Source: Geosiphon pyriformis
Taxonomy: Eukaryota; Glomeromycota; Glomeromycetes; Archaeosporales; Geosiphonaceae
Length of the DNA stretch: 64,000 nt
Direction: 5' to 3'
Assembly (NCBI GenBank): GCA_016748015.1
Contig: JAAOMT010000197.1
Coordinates: 423,631-487,630, forward strand
The notes below the pieces were generated by a model that was given only the letters and a program-made list of their open reading frames with translations, did no database searches and had not been told where the DNA came from. Of this stretch, positions 47,741-61,390 are shown in pieces. Both the position numbers and the translations under genes were made by a program. The first letter of the stretch is position 1. Each line of letters opens with the position of its first letter.

Positions 47741-49979
47741 GATCAGAATAATTAATTTTAATTTAATTTTTAAAAACTATTTATTCTTAAAAAAAGTAGA
47801 TTATTTAAGCTATATTATTTTTAATTTAAATAAATAAAATAACTACAATTAAATTGGTATAAATTTATTTAGATTAAAAAAACCTTAATTAAAACATATA
47901 AAACTATAAAATTGGGTTTTTTTAATATTACTAAAATTAAAACAGTTAATTAAAAAATATTATTGATTTTAATTTTTAAAAGCCCAATTTTAATTTAGTT
48001 TAATAATATTATTAAATAATTTAATGTTTTTAAAAACTGTTATTTTATTTTATAATACATTATTCTTTTAAGTATTGGCTTTTCAAAAAATGTGTAATAC
48101 TATAAAATTAAAATTTATTATAAAAATTTTAAAAAAAATTAATATATTTGTAATTTTTGTGCATATTAATAGATTAAAAAATTTAATATAAATTAAATTA
48201 TTTTTTTAATATTTTTATATATTTTTAAATTTGTTCTAATTATTTATAATAAATTAATTTTTTATGTTAATAATAAAATTATTAAGATTTAAAATATAAA
48301 CAAAAAAAAAACTAGTTTTAATATAAGTTACAAAGATTCAATATTAATATAAATAAATTTATTTGTAAATTAATTAGATATTTTTGTCTTTTAAAAATAA
48401 AAAAAATTATCAATAATTTGTTTTCTAAGAATAATTAACTTTTATATATTAAAATTTAAATTATTATATATTTAAATTTTAATCAAAATAATTAATAAAC
48501 AAACCAAAATCTTATAAATCAAGTAATTAATAAAACTATTTTAATTTTTAAATAAATAGAAAAAATTGTACTTTTTATGTTAAATAACAATTATAATTAT
48601 AAAACTTATGCTAAAAATACTTTTATAATTTTATAAATAAATTTAAAAAATAATAATACAATCATTTTTTTTCAATAAAAAATTATTTGTAATAAAATAA
48701 ATATTTTTATTGTAATTTTATGTTTAAAAATCTTAAAACAATTATTTTATTAACATTAAATTTTATTGGTTTTGTTAATATTTATTGTTATATATATTAA
48801 TTATTTAATATATATTAATATTTATAAATAAGATTTTTTAAATAAAATTATTGTTTTTTTTATTAAAAATATAAATTATATTAACAAATTCTAAATAGTA
48901 TTTTGTGAAAATTTAGTTATAATTTTTTATTAAGTTTTAATAAAGTGTATCTAAATATAATTTAAATTAAATATATTTTATGTGTTTTTTATATATAACT
49001 AATTATTTAAATCTATTAAAGTACTAATTAAGCTGAATTAAAATAAACTAAAAATAAACTTAGTTTACTAAGTTTTTCAATAATATTATTTAAATTTTGA
49101 ATATTAAAATAAAATCACTAAAAAACAATCTAGTTTTTTCAATATTATTTTTAAATTTAAGACTATATATTTATTATAAAATAATTCTATAATTACATGT
49201 ATTTTTACTTAAAAAAAGTGTTTTAATAATATTAATTATAATAAGCAAGTTTTTTTTACTTTGTAATTTTTGTGTATATTTTTAAATAAAATAAAACAAA
49301 CCAAAATAATCAAAAAATTAATAATTTTAATAATAAATTTTATTAAATTAACTAAGCTTTTAATTTATAATTTTAAAAAATTTAACTTAAAATCAAACAA
49401 TAATTATAATTAAAAAGACAATATAAAAAAAAGCCAAAGAAACAAAAGTTTTAACATAAAATTTATTAATAACCAAAAATAACACAAAAGATTTAAAGTT
49501 ATTAGAAAACTTAACAAATAATTTAAAAATAATAATAATATTATACAATCTTTAAACAGATGTTTTAAACTTAAATATTTATAGTAGTAATAATATTTAA
49601 AAGTTTTTTATCAGATATAATATTTGTATTAAATATTAATTTTAACTATTACAAAATTTAAAAAATCATAAAAGTCAAATATTATAATAGTAAAACATTG
49701 TTAATAATAAAAATCAGAAAAATCAGAAATAAAACAAATATAAATACCAACTTAAAAAATCATATTACTGATTTAAAAGCAATATAACTAGCAAAAAGAT
49801 TAACTAACTTGGTTTTAAAAGTATTTTATATAAGAATAATTTCTTTTTAATTAAAAAAAAAGATTTAAACACTATTTTTTTTATTAATATAAATTAATAA
49901 ACAAAAATAATAGCAATAAAAAAAAGTTTTTTAAAATAAATAACAACATATTGTTACAAGTCAACAAACTTTTACTTAA
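47741..49979. other. Extremely AT-rich block without recognisable content
   Basis: Nearly all A and T, with isolated G and C. No frame or motif can be assigned; probably transposon sequence decayed beyond recognition. Confidence 0.5.
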
Positions 49980-51040
49980 TTAAAATAACAACACTAAAAA
50001 CACCAAAAATATATTAAAAAATATATTAAGAAAAATACTACAAAATACAATAAAAGTAGAAAAAAAAAAATTTATTATAAAAAATTTTGCAATTTTAAGT
50101 ATGATTAAAAAAAAATCATTGATAATAATATTGAAAACAAAATTTATACAAAACAACTTAATATTGTTTTTTAAAATTAATTTAAGTTTAACAAAACCAA
50201 ATAATAAGTAAAACAAATAATTAACTAAGATCAGTTTGATTTTAAAAATAAAATCAAATATTAAAATAAAAGTTATTTATTCAAAAAATTTTTAATAACT
50301 AAAAATTGTATTTTAGATACTATTAAAGACAGCACCAAAAAACAAAAAAGAAGATATTAATTTTGTTTTTATTTAATTAGCTTAATTTTTAAGATTAAAT
50401 AACTTAATAAATTGTTTTGCTTTTAGAACTGGTAACAATTTATTAAAAAATATTATATTTGGCAATATAATTAGTAATTAATTTTGGTTTATCTTAAAAA
50501 ACTTGCCATTATTGTTATTGTTTATATTAAAAAAGGGGCTAATTGTTAATAAAAAAAAATTTTCTAGGATTTTATCTAAAATTACAAAGAAGTTTAATAT
50601 AATAATAGCAAATATAAATAATTACTACTGTTTTTTAAAGTTTTTGATTTTTTTGGTTATTTGTAAAAAAGTATTAATAGTAATAATAGTAATAATAGTA
50701 ATAATAATAATAGTAATAAAAACAAAAAAAACCTAAAAACTTTGAGATTTTTGAAGAAAATAAAAACAATATTAAAATTAATTCTAATGTGTTTTTAAAA
50801 AAAACTTTAATTAAAAAAGAATTATTAACCAAAAATAAAAAAATGATTTATAAAGTATTAAAAACAGTTTTTTACTATTAAAATTTAAAAAAAATAATTG
50901 TTAAACTATTTTGTTTAACTGTTTTAACAATAGAAAAATCTTTTTTTATTGAAAATTTATAAGTTATTATAAAAAAAGTAATGCTTAAAACTATTTTACT
51001 TTTTGTTCTGATTGTAATTATAAAATTAAAAAATATATAT
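49980..51040. mobile_element. Element C, second copy
   Basis: Aligns with 14,504-15,300 and, continuing without the Gypsy insertion, with 33,955-34,130. It is thus an uninterrupted copy and an empty-site control for Gypsy-A. It includes an (AATAGT)n-like run at about 50,680-50,716. Family unknown. Confidence 0.55.
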
Positions 51041-52974
51041 AAATTAATATTATGATTAATTGGTTTAAAAATAGTTTAAAATGTAATTTTAGCAAAAAAA
51101 TAAAATTTATATTTAATAATAATAGTTTTTTTTTTTTTAAATAAAAATAAAAATTATTATTCTTAATTATAATTATTAAAACACATTAAATAATACATAA
51201 AAATAATAAATAATAATATTATTAATATAAGTTTTTTTAAGATTTTGCTTAATTAAATTATGAACTAATTAATATTTTTTATTTAATATATATAATTATA
51301 TAAAAATTTAATCAATTAAAAATGTTTTTTTAAATGCTAAAAATTTATATTATTTATTATTAATTTTTACTTAAAGTATTTACAAAAAAATTTAACTATA
51401 TAAATAAATCTTTAAAAATATTTTTTATAAAAAATACATTAATTATATATTTTATTTATAAAGTTTTTAAATTTTAAAATATTAATATTTTTAAATATTT
51501 GTACTATATAATTAAAATTTAGCATACAATTTTATAATTATAATCAAAAAAAAATTTCTATTTTTTGATTACAAAAAAAACAAAAAAACACTATAAAAAT
51601 ACTTAATTATTTTTTTCTATATTTTATTTATTTTATAAATTATTTTTTTTAATATATTTATTTACATTTTTTTAATTTTTTTTTGTTTAAAAAACTGGAT
51701 TTAATAAATGTTTTTGCTATTGGTTTGATTAAAAAATAAAATAAAATAATAATTTGTTCTAACATTAAAAAAAATATATCTGTTTTAATAAAGTAAAAAA
51801 CAAACAAAAATATTTTTGTTAATTTATTAAATATAAAAATATTAAAGTTTGATAAAATTTTAAATTTATATTTTAGAAAAGTAATATTAATAAAAAATTT
51901 AATATTAAAATCATCAAAAATATATAAAAAAATTAGTTTTATTAATAGTTTTAAGTTTATAAATAAAATTATTTTTAAAAATATTTACATATAGTTTTAT
52001 ATATTAAATAAGTCAATTAAACAATCTGATTTTAGTGTTCTAAGTAATAATAATAATAAAATACTTGATTTTTTTGTATTTAATAAATTAAAATTTTTAA
52101 CTTTAATTTTTTTTAAGAAAAAAATGTTTTTAAGTTTGTAAAATTTTTTGTATTATATTAATTTGTTAAAAATTATTAAAAAATTATTTTATCAAATAAA
52201 TAATTTTAAAAATACATTTATTTTTCCAAAATTTTATAGGATTATTTAATTTATGTTATTATTTATAAAATAAGATAAAAAATAAATAATAATAAAAATA
52301 TAACATAAATTAGCCAATAATATAATAAAAATTATTAAAGCATATAATATTAAAAATTTTAAAAATACTAACAAAAATACCAAAAATTCTAACAATAACT
52401 TGAAAAAAATATAAGAAATTATTAAAAATTTCAAAAATTTTGTATTATAAAGATTTATATATATATAATAATAATATTAAAAACAAAAAAAAACAATTAT
52501 TTAATTTATTTTTATTAAATAACTTTAATAATTAAAAATCTAGTACTTAAAATAAATGCTTTTTTAATAAAATTATTATTTAAATTATTTATTATTCAAA
52601 TTTTATAAATTATTATTCATTTTATTAAAATTTATTTATGTTTAATAAATATTAATAACATTAATTTAACATTATTAATAATGTTAAAATAATAGTTTTT
52701 AATTATAGTTATTAATAAAATATTAATTTTTTATTTCTTTTTATTTTATTTTTGTTGTATTTATTTGTTTTACTAATTAATTAAAAAAAATACTAAAATT
52801 ATAATATTAAAAATTTTTTTAATAAAAAATATAAAAGTAAACATAAAATTAAAATATTAAATAATTTACCAAAACTATAAAAAACATTAGAATAAATAAA
52901 TTATTATATTAAAAAATTTAAATACCAAATATTATTAGTTATTATTATTAAATTTTTTTTATTTTATTAAAGCA
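51041..52974. other. Extremely AT-rich block without recognisable content
   Basis: Continuation of the AT desert. No feature seen except A/T runs and AAT-type micro-repeats. Confidence 0.5.
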
Positions 52975-54575
52975 TTTAATGAATGTAGTCCAATTGCTAT
53001 TTAATACATAAAACCAAACTAAGTGGTCCAAACTAAATGCAATTCATGCATTTTCTACATGTGGTTAGTCACTCGGGTCAAACAAGGCAACACTACATAT
53101 CTATATTAACACAGAGATCACCATCTAAACCAGAAAAAAAAAGACAAGACTTGTAATAGCCAAAGCTAACAGCAAAAAATTCAAGCATACCAAGAAATCT
53201 AACCACACCATCTGACAATACAGAATTCACACAACAAGAAAGACTTGACAACACACTACTATCACCAACCAGAAGTCTTTTCCATACGCATTCTTAACTT
53301 AGATCTCAACAACTACACTTTAAAATAATGCAACTTGACCAATCTTCCAACCAAATCGACAACAAAATTAATAGCTTTATCTTTCCCATCAAAAACTCCA
53401 ATAGCCTCTTCACACCACTTTTTTAGCACAAAATCCTTGCATATTATTGAATACAAGCCAAGATCTGAATGACAAAAATCAAGCACCTGAGAAACAGCAG
53501 ATGAAGACAAGCCATGAGTACCAACTAAAAAAGCCCAGAAAGTAGAAGTCTCAGACAAAATCTCTTTTCAAATATCCACATTCTGGGCATAAATAAAGAC
53601 ATGATCCAGCAATTCTATCTTATCACACAGTAAATAAAGCACACCAAAATATTTTTTATCATAAAGTTTTTTATGAACAGCAACAGACAACCTGTGATGC
53701 ACGGCTTTTATTATATACATATGCAAAGTGGCCAATTTCCAACTAGTAAACCCCACAAGCATGTATGAATTGGGGTGCCACACCTTTGAGGTGAAAACCC
53801 AATCCACATTGCTAACAGATACTCCTGAAATCATATTACAGCCAGGACTCACTTCCCAATGAGCTCTGCAAACAGACCTAAACACATCTTGAACAAAGTG
53901 ACAAGTATTGCCAGATACAGCCAAGCCTTCGGTCATCAAAAAATATTTCTGCACTCTTATGGGCAAAAAAACCAGAGAACCTGCTGCTTTGCCAGCCAAT
54001 GTATCAGCCTTGATATTGCTGGCTACTCCAGAATGACTCTTGATCTTAATCCAATGTACATTAAGATCTTTATCCCAAACCAAATTGTAAATATGTCTCC
54101 TTTCCATCTAGCAATGATTACAAAAGTCAGGAAAGGCTAAAACCATCTCAGACACATATGCATCAATAGCAGCTTAACTATTAAGGTACACATCTACACC
54201 ACAAAAGGATGGAACACACTCCAAAGCCAAGACAACTGTCTGTAATTCAGCCATCATAGAAGAAAGAAGGTCCCAAACTCCAATGCCAACACTTATGTCC
54301 AAAGCCAGAAAATATGCAGCTGCCCCACACATGATTCCAGCAGAACCAGCATTTTTTAATGAACTATCAGTATAGACTTCAAAATTACTAGACCAGACTT
54401 CATGCAAGTTATCCCAAATATCCAAAAATTCCTTGGAATTTGAAATACATAAACTAGGCAAAGGCGATGAGAAACTCACCACTGCAGATTCAATAGAACT
54501 TTCTTTACACAAAAAACTAGAAGTGCATACAAACCAATAAGGCACAGGACCCTTAAGATCCATAAATTTTTATTT
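52975..54575 (-). mobile_element. LINE 3' fragment, related subfamily b, copy 1
   Basis: Minus-strand ORF2 3' part. It starts with D-L-K-G-P-V-P-Y-W-F at about 54,560, then an RNase H region (V-Y-T-D-S-S-L-K-N-A-G-S near 54,370; A-E-L-Q-T-V-V-L-A-L-E near 54,245) and an I-K-S-H-S-G-V segment near 54,045. A zinc-finger-like C-terminal part follows (Y-L-L-C-D-K-I-E-L-L-D-H-V-F near 53,620). Frames of 129, 179 and 81 codons remain, so this is a fairly young copy of a subfamily that diverges clearly from the 18-26 kb LINE. The 3' tail ends near 52,975. Confidence 0.8.
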
Positions 54576-54715
54576 ATTATACAAAAAATTTAAAAAATTT
54601 AAATAATTAAAATCTTTAAATAACCAAAATTTTTAAATTAATTAACAATCTAAAACACTAACTTATAAATTTATATATATATAATTATTTGTAATAATAT
54701 TTATATATATTTTTT

Positions 54716-56085
54716 ATTTATTTATTTTACAAGTACAGTCCAATTACTATCTAGTATACAAAAATAAAACAAGTAAATTAAACTAAACATAGTTCATGCA
54801 CTTTCTACACATAACTGGCCACTTGGATTAGTTAAAACAATATTATACACCCACCAGAACTTCTATACTATTGTCCAAATTAAAAAAAACCAAACATGGC
54901 TTGTGCAAACCAAAATTAATAGCAAAAGACTTAATTATACCAAACAAACAAGCCACTCTTTTGAACAGCAAATTGAATTGACCACATAACAGATCAGACA
55001 CTATCTTTACATTGTAAACTAGACCAGATTTCCCTATTAAGACCCTAAACTTAGATCTTAACAACCACAACTTACTACAATGCTTATCAACTAAATGATA
55101 AACAAAATTTGCTACCACTAGAAGAGTCTTTTTTTTATCCTTGAAATGCAATACTGCCTCTTCCACTCAATCTTTAAGAACAAAACTTTTGCACAAAACT
55201 GTGTAAATACTAATATCTAAAGCATCTTGAAAGAGAATACAGAGCACTAAAGATAAAGTTAGAGAGTATTCTCCAATCAAAGAATTTCCACAATTCAATA
55301 TAACTCAAGATAATATCAAAGTGCACAGAGGCATCTTTTATGTAAGTAAAAACATGATCAGATAGCTCTATATTATCACACATCAAGCACAGAATGCTTG
55401 AATAATTTCTGTCATAAAGCTTTTTGTAAACAGCCACTAGCAATTTTCTGTGTATGGTTTTTATCAAATATATATATAAAGTAACCAACTTTTTACTAGT
55501 GAACCCAGCCAATATGTAAGAATTCAAATGCCAAACTGAGGCAGTATATTTCTAATTAATGTGTCGAATAAAAGAACTCTCCAAGACATTAACACTAGGA
55601 CCTGTTTTTTACAAGATCTGACAGATAGTTTGATAAATATTGCAAACAAAATAGTATGCATTGCCTAAAACCACTTAACTACCTATTATAAAAACTTTTT
55701 TATGAACATCAATAGGAAGAGCTAAATGTAATTCTGCTACCACACAGACAAGAGCATCAACCCAATCATTATCCACATCTCCCGAATAATCTTTTATCTT
55801 TATCTACCTTATAGAAATGTTTTTTGATCTAATTAAATTAATAACATGACATCTTTTCATTTAACACTTATTCTAAAAGTCAGGCCAACATAGATTACAT
55901 TCTGACAAGCACATTTTTAAAACTGTCTGGCTATCCATATGCAAAACTACTAAGCAAGATAAGAGAGTATATTTTAAGACCAAAGCAATTGCTTACAATT
56001 CAAACAATATTGAAAACAACAAGCTGCTCATCTGAACACTCATCCCAATTCTAATATCAGACAAGTATGTCACTGTATCATTAGA
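54716..56085 (-). mobile_element. LINE 3' fragment, subfamily b, copy 2
   Basis: A second minus-strand 3' fragment directly behind the first, truncated inside the RNase H module near 56,080. Surviving frames are at 55,527-55,210 (L-C-L-M-C-D-N-I-E-L-S-D-H-V-F-T) and 55,166-54,843 (ending H-K-P-C-L-V-F-F). Its 3' UTR (54,716-54,840) resembles those at 18,570 and 52,980. More stops than copy 1. Confidence 0.75.
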
Positions 56086-57499
56086 ATTATATTTAAATTA
56101 AGTTTAAACAAAATTAAAAATTTAATAATAAAAGCAAATATTATAAAAAATATTAATTTAAAACAAATAAATACATATATAAATTAAAAAAAAAATTGTT
56201 AAAAAAATTATAATTGATTTTTTTAAATTAATTATAATTTTTACTTTTTTAAATTTAATAAAATAATATTAATTAAATTACAATTTATTAATTTGTAATA
56301 AAAAACTATAATAAAATTTGTTAATAATAAGATTAATAAGTTAATAATTTTCAAGTAATTTGTTTTTATAGATAAAAATTTAATATATATAATAAAAGCT
56401 AATATTAATAAACAATTATAAGTTTTTAAGAATTATTATTAAGTGTTTTTTTATATTTTGTTAATAAACATAATAGTTTAATTTAATAATTTTTTATGAT
56501 AAAAAAACTTATATAATTAATTAAAATTTAATTTTATATGTTTAAATTAAATGTATAATAATTTGTCTTATTTATAAAATATTATAAAAAACTGTTTTTT
56601 ATACTGTTTTAGTTTTTATTATTATATATAATTAAGCTAATTATTGTTATTCGAGATTTTAATTGTTTTTTTATTATTATTATTATATTAATTTATTATT
56701 AATTTTATTAATAAAAACTATTAAACTTCTAATAAATTAATTTATTTTCAAAATATTTTTTTATACTTTAAACAATTTGTATTATTGAGTTTATAATAAA
56801 TAACCAATTTTATGTAAATTATTTTATATAGTTATTTTGTAATAAAAATTAACTTTTTTATAAAAATTTTTAATTGTAGACTTGTAATAATATATAATTA
56901 CTTTATTGTAAAAATCAATTTTTTATTAAAAATTCTTAATTATAAACTAAAAAAAAATTTTTTTTGTTTAAATTTAAATTTAATTATATAATTTATTAAT
57001 TAAGATTTGTGAATTTTGAAACAATATTTAAATAAAGTTTGAATTTTTAAAAATAAATTTTTATTTTATTAATTAATTAATTATTAAAAAAGATAATTTT
57101 AAGTCAATAACAATAAGTAAATAATTATTTATACTAATAAAACACTTAAACTAACAAAATTTAAATATAGTTTTACCAAATTAAAAGCAACAGCTATTAT
57201 TTAAGCTTTCAAACATTTTTAACAAAATTTATAAAGAGAAAAAAATTTAATATTATTATTAACAATATTGGCCTTAAATAACTTAACAAAAAGAACTTAG
57301 AACTCAGTACCAAATAATTTTAATAGACTAATTTTTTAATCAATTATAAATATATTGTTTACTACAAACTTAAAAATTACATACAAATGTTAATAGTCTT
57401 TTTAGAATAAGACAAAGTTAGTATTAAAACCAACTATATTACAATTTAACCAATAATTAACAATAAAACAATGAATTTTAAAAACTATAATAATATTAA
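56086..57499. other. Anonymous AT-rich DNA
   Basis: No recognisable feature. The last few hundred bases may belong to the Gypsy remnant that follows, but I cannot place its left end. Confidence 0.45.
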
Positions 57500-58790
57500 A
57501 AACCATCTAAAAATTTTTATCATGCCAAAAAATTGGTTTTCAGCTAAAAAACACTGATTATAATACCAAGCAAAACAATATTTTTTATATTACAACAAAT
57601 TTTATTATTGAAATTATCAAAACTTAAACAATTTATTTAGATTGGTACAACAAATTAAAAAAAACAATTTTATATAACATTTATACAGATTTTTGTTTAA
57701 TACACTTAAAAAAAATAGTACAATTTAAAAAACACTTAAATATTATTTTTGGTCTTATATATAAAAAAACATTTAACAGTATATAAAATCTTGTAATAAT
57801 TGTTAAAAAAAAAAAGAAATCCACTTTACTGAATCTTTAAATCCAATTAAAATTGGACAACTTTTTGACAAAATTAGTATTAATTTAGTTAGATTACTAA
57901 CTATTACAAACCAAAAAAATTGTTATATTGCAGTTATAGTAAATTATCTTACTAAATAGTCTAAAGTTAGAATTATTCAAAAAACAAATACAAAATTAAT
58001 AATAAATTTTATTTATAAAAACATTATTTGTAGATATAGATATTTAATTGAACTTTTATTTAATTAAAAACATATTTTGTAAACAACTTGATACAAAAAA
58101 TTTGTAAATAATTTAATATCAAAAAAAATTTATTTTTGCCTTATTATCTATAAAAAAATAGATTTGTAAAACATTTCAACCAAATATTATGTAAATTATT
58201 AACCCAAATTTTAATTAATTTTGAACAAAAATAAGATATTTTTATTCTATTAGTATTATTAATACATAAAACACTAAAACAAAACACTATAAAACACATA
58301 TTATTTAACTTAATCTACAAAAAAATGCAATATTACCAATTAATTTTATTGTAGAAACATATTAGTACAACCAATCACATAAAAAAACTTTCAAAAAACA
58401 CTTCAATAAAGAGCTTATACTTTTTTTAGCATATTAAAAAGAAAACAATAAATTGTAATTCATATTGAATATTTTTAAACTTAATAAAAAAAACAGCATA
58501 ATAACAAATTGCCATCTATTACCAATAAATTCAAGATTGAAAATAAAGTTTTTTTATACAAAACTAAGACTGAAAAACAATAAAGTAGAAAATTTAATTA
58601 TAAATAAAACAGACTATTTTATATTTATAAAGTTCTAGACAATAGATTATATAAGTTAAGACTTAATAACAAAATCTTAACAAAAATTGTATATGAAGAT
58701 TAATTAAAACACTATTATTTTATAACCAATTTCAAATCATTAATTTTACAAATTAGTATATATTTTTTTTAATTAATCTTGAAAATATTT
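57500..58790 (+). mobile_element. Gypsy pol 3' remnant (integrase), decayed
   Basis: Plus-strand integrase core R-L-L-T-I-T-N-Q-K-N-C-Y-I-A-V near 57,890-57,935, then N-Y-L-T-K near 57,945, aligned block by block with Gypsy-B (R-L-T-I-T-S-R-G-N-R-Y-I-A-V). It is followed by a GPY/F-like tail (L-F-Y-I-Y-K-V-L-D-N-R-L-Y-K-L near 58,615-58,660). No LTR could be identified. Confidence 0.65.
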
Positions 58791-59433
58791 CTTAAAACTT
58801 AGAATTAGTAGTTGTAATAAGCAACAATTAAACTAGAATATTTAATTTATTTATTATATTAATATCTTCTTTAAAAATAATACAAAAACATTAAAACAAA
58901 AATAAAAAAATAATTACCAGAAAATATTCAATTTAAAAATATATAAAATTTTTATACCAAAAATAATTTTATTTTTCTTTTACAAATCTAGAAAAATTTT
59001 TATAACTTATAATAATTATTCTCTAAAACATTTAACAAATATTTTAAAAATTAATAATAGCTTTAAAAATACTTTTTAACTTATTTATAATAATTAATAG
59101 AAATTAAGTTAATTATATTTAAAAAGAAACTACAATCTCAATAATAAATAATTCTTAGAATTATTATTTTTATAAAAGAAAAATAAAAAGTTTTTTGAAA
59201 TTTATTTGCCAAATTTTTTGAAGCAAGCTTTGGAAAAAACCTATTATTTACTTCTATAGATATTTTTCCAAATATTATAATACAATAAAAACTTTAATTG
59301 TGTTTTAACAAAAACAGTAAAACTGTCTAATAAAAGCAATATTAAATCTTCTAAGAAAGGAAAAATGCTTTATAGAATATTAAATTTTTTAAAACAAATA
59401 ATATTAAAATGCTATCAGAAAAATAATAAAAAA
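58791..59433. other. Anonymous AT-rich DNA
   Basis: No gene or repeat boundary seen before the 5' end of the LINE at about 59,434. Confidence 0.45.
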
Positions 59434-60482
59434 AACTTCTTTCTCCTTTACATCCCAAATTTCTAAAATAGCACATTTTTTGAAGAAGTTTTTGTTTTTT
59501 ATATCTGTTTTTATCTTTTATTTTTACTTGGTTTTTACAATTTTTCAACTTATCAATCTTTTTGTTGTCCCTTTGGCATCTGATGCTGTCAATGCTATGT
59601 TCACAAAGAAATTGGCCAGAGGTGCTGCTACAAGCTCTGTAAATAGTAGTCTAAGACAAAAATCAAAGATTTTGCTTAGAAAAGTTAAACACTCGGGTGA
59701 TAAAGCTGATTTGTTTTTCAAATTATTTGCAAGCAATCCCAACCAGTATGAAAACATGAATACTTCTTTTGACAAAAAGTTAGGACACAAGATGGGCAAA
59801 AACTTGGACTATAGTGCTGATAGCAAGAGTGATGGGCCGCTGGACTCTTGTATCAACACCCCAAAGGCTAAATGCTTCAACTCTGATACAGTAAAGACTC
59901 CATCTTTGGGTTTTTGTGATTTTGGCTCTACTGTTGACAATGTTAACATGGACTTACCTCTCTTTGTTTCTTTGGAAACCCCTCTTTATCCAGTTACTTC
60001 TGTCAAGAAGAGACTCTGCTTTGAACCAACCAAATTTTTTGCACTCAACATTGGTCTGTTGGCTGTTTCCAGAAATACTCTACATAACAAACTCAAGGGT
60101 GTTAGAAAGCTATTCTACAAAATTGATGGTTTTGGGGATGTATCGACTCCATTGAAATTTCCAGACATTATTAAGATGTCTTTCACATCTAAATCCAGTC
60201 TTGCTTTGGCTAAACAGTTGGCTGTGTCTGAGAATTTTGTTGTTAACATTGATCTAAAAAAGATCAGCATATAATCAGATCAGAAAATTGTTATTAAAGA
60301 AATTCTGGTTGATCTGTCCAAATCAGCAATTGAGTCAGCTTTGGTCAAGTATGAAAAATTTTTTTCAATCAAAATGCAGCTGATTGGTCTCTGGCAGAAA
60401 GTGCTGGTGAAGTTTAAAAGTTTTTAGGTTGCTAATTTGGTTGTGTCTAAATAGTCAATCTTGCTGAGTAAAGACTTGGTGT
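59434..60482 (+). mobile_element. LINE 5' part, subfamily c, interrupted by Gypsy-B
   Basis: The 5' end (AACTTCTTTCTC at about 59,434) matches the 5' end of the LINE at 26,246, giving a shared promoter end. The leader and ORF1 follow, and the element stops at 60,482 where the Gypsy-B LTR begins. The rest is not in the window. Confidence 0.75.
59597..60482 (+). pseudogene. LINE ORF1 (RNA-binding), truncated
   Basis: The start chosen is the ATG at 59,597 (M-F-T-K-K-L-A), which aligns with M-S-K-K-K-A-P of the 26,091 copy; the longer frame from 59,480 has a hydrophobic leader that is translated 5' UTR. Shared landmarks are K-V-K-H-S-G-D-K, N-T-P-K-A-K and K-F-F-A-L-N-I. A stop at 60,272-60,274 ends the open frame after 225 codons. 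Beyond it the RRM-like block still reads K-I-V-I-K-E-I-L-V and then S-I-K-M-Q-L-I-G-L-W-Q-K-V, with further TAG stops. The Gypsy-B LTR cuts off the remaining half, including the zinc knuckle. This is the least decayed ORF1 here. Confidence 0.75.
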
Positions 60483-61373
60483 TGTTACAAGTAATTATTT
60501 CTGTTGTTGAATTAAATAACAAACCTGTAACTTGGTGCTCAAAAGCTACTTCCATGAATGAGGTTCTGCAAGTGTTGTATCTGAAGGTTTTGATGAAGTC
60601 TTTTGTATAATAGACAGAAATTCAATAGTGTTAATAGTAGATGTATCTTTCTAAAAGTTTTTCCAATTTCTTTCTCAGCATGGTGGCCGGATTTAGTCTG
60701 GCAGTCATGCCCTTCTGGTAAGCTATCCGATAATATATAAAATTCTACTCTTATTTCTGGGTCTTTTACCAGGCCATCTTTGATGTCAATAACTCAGTGC
60801 TTAATTTTTTAATCAATTAGTATACAACAACAAAATCAAAAAAGAAAGAAAATAAAATAAAGAAAAAGAAAAATAAAGACAATAGAAAGAATAAGCCAAG
60901 GCAATTTGGTACATTAGTATCTCGTCAATAGCCATGATCAAGAGCTATTGTTCCAGTATAGTTAAGTATCAATTACTATCAACATGAAGTATTGATAGTG
61001 GGGAGTGGGTTGAGATATGAAATAATTATTTATTTGATGATTGGGAACTGGAATGTTGCTTAAATTAAATCTAAACTGAGAGAGCTGTCTTTTCAGCTTC
61101 TAATCCTACTGCTATATATACATAATTGAGATTTCTCAATTCCTCAATTCTTTGCAACAAGAATCCTGGGATTTCTGGAATTCTGCGATTTCTGATGAGA
61201 AAAATCCTGGAATTCTGGAATCCTGCAATTCCTTGTCGAAGAATTCTGAAATTCCTGAAATCCTGCAATTCTTTTGAGAGGAATTCTGGAATTCCATATT
61301 TACTATGTTTATCTCTGATTGGCTAATATTTACTGACTAATAATACTATATTTCTTATATTCTATGAGTAACA
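60483..61373 (-). repeat. Gypsy-B 3' LTR
   Basis: 891 bp with ends TGTTAC...GTAACA. In the sense direction (minus) it starts at 61,373, passes a ~40-bp minisatellite (61,125-61,300) and a TATATATA box (about 61,112-61,120), then a conserved U3/R/U5 body shared with the two solo copies. Confidence 0.9.
61125..61300. repeat. GAATTC-rich minisatellite, ~40-bp period, in LTR-B
   Basis: About four units containing GGAATTCTGGAATCCTGCAA-like sequence. A shorter version is at 4,860-4,930. The solo LTR at 23,024 has a different repeat at this position. Confidence 0.8.
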
Positions 61374-61388
61374 TTATTCCCTCCTTTT
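61374..61388 (-). other. Gypsy-B polypurine tract
   Basis: Reverse complement AAAAGGAGGGAATAA, directly upstream of the 3' LTR. It would be the plus-strand DNA primer. Confidence 0.85.
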
Positions 61389-61390
61389 AA

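Noticed and set aside
47741-53000. Possible mitochondrial DNA insertion (very AT-rich)
   Set aside because: No mitochondrial protein, rRNA or tRNA recognisable; two element C copies link it to nuclear repeats.
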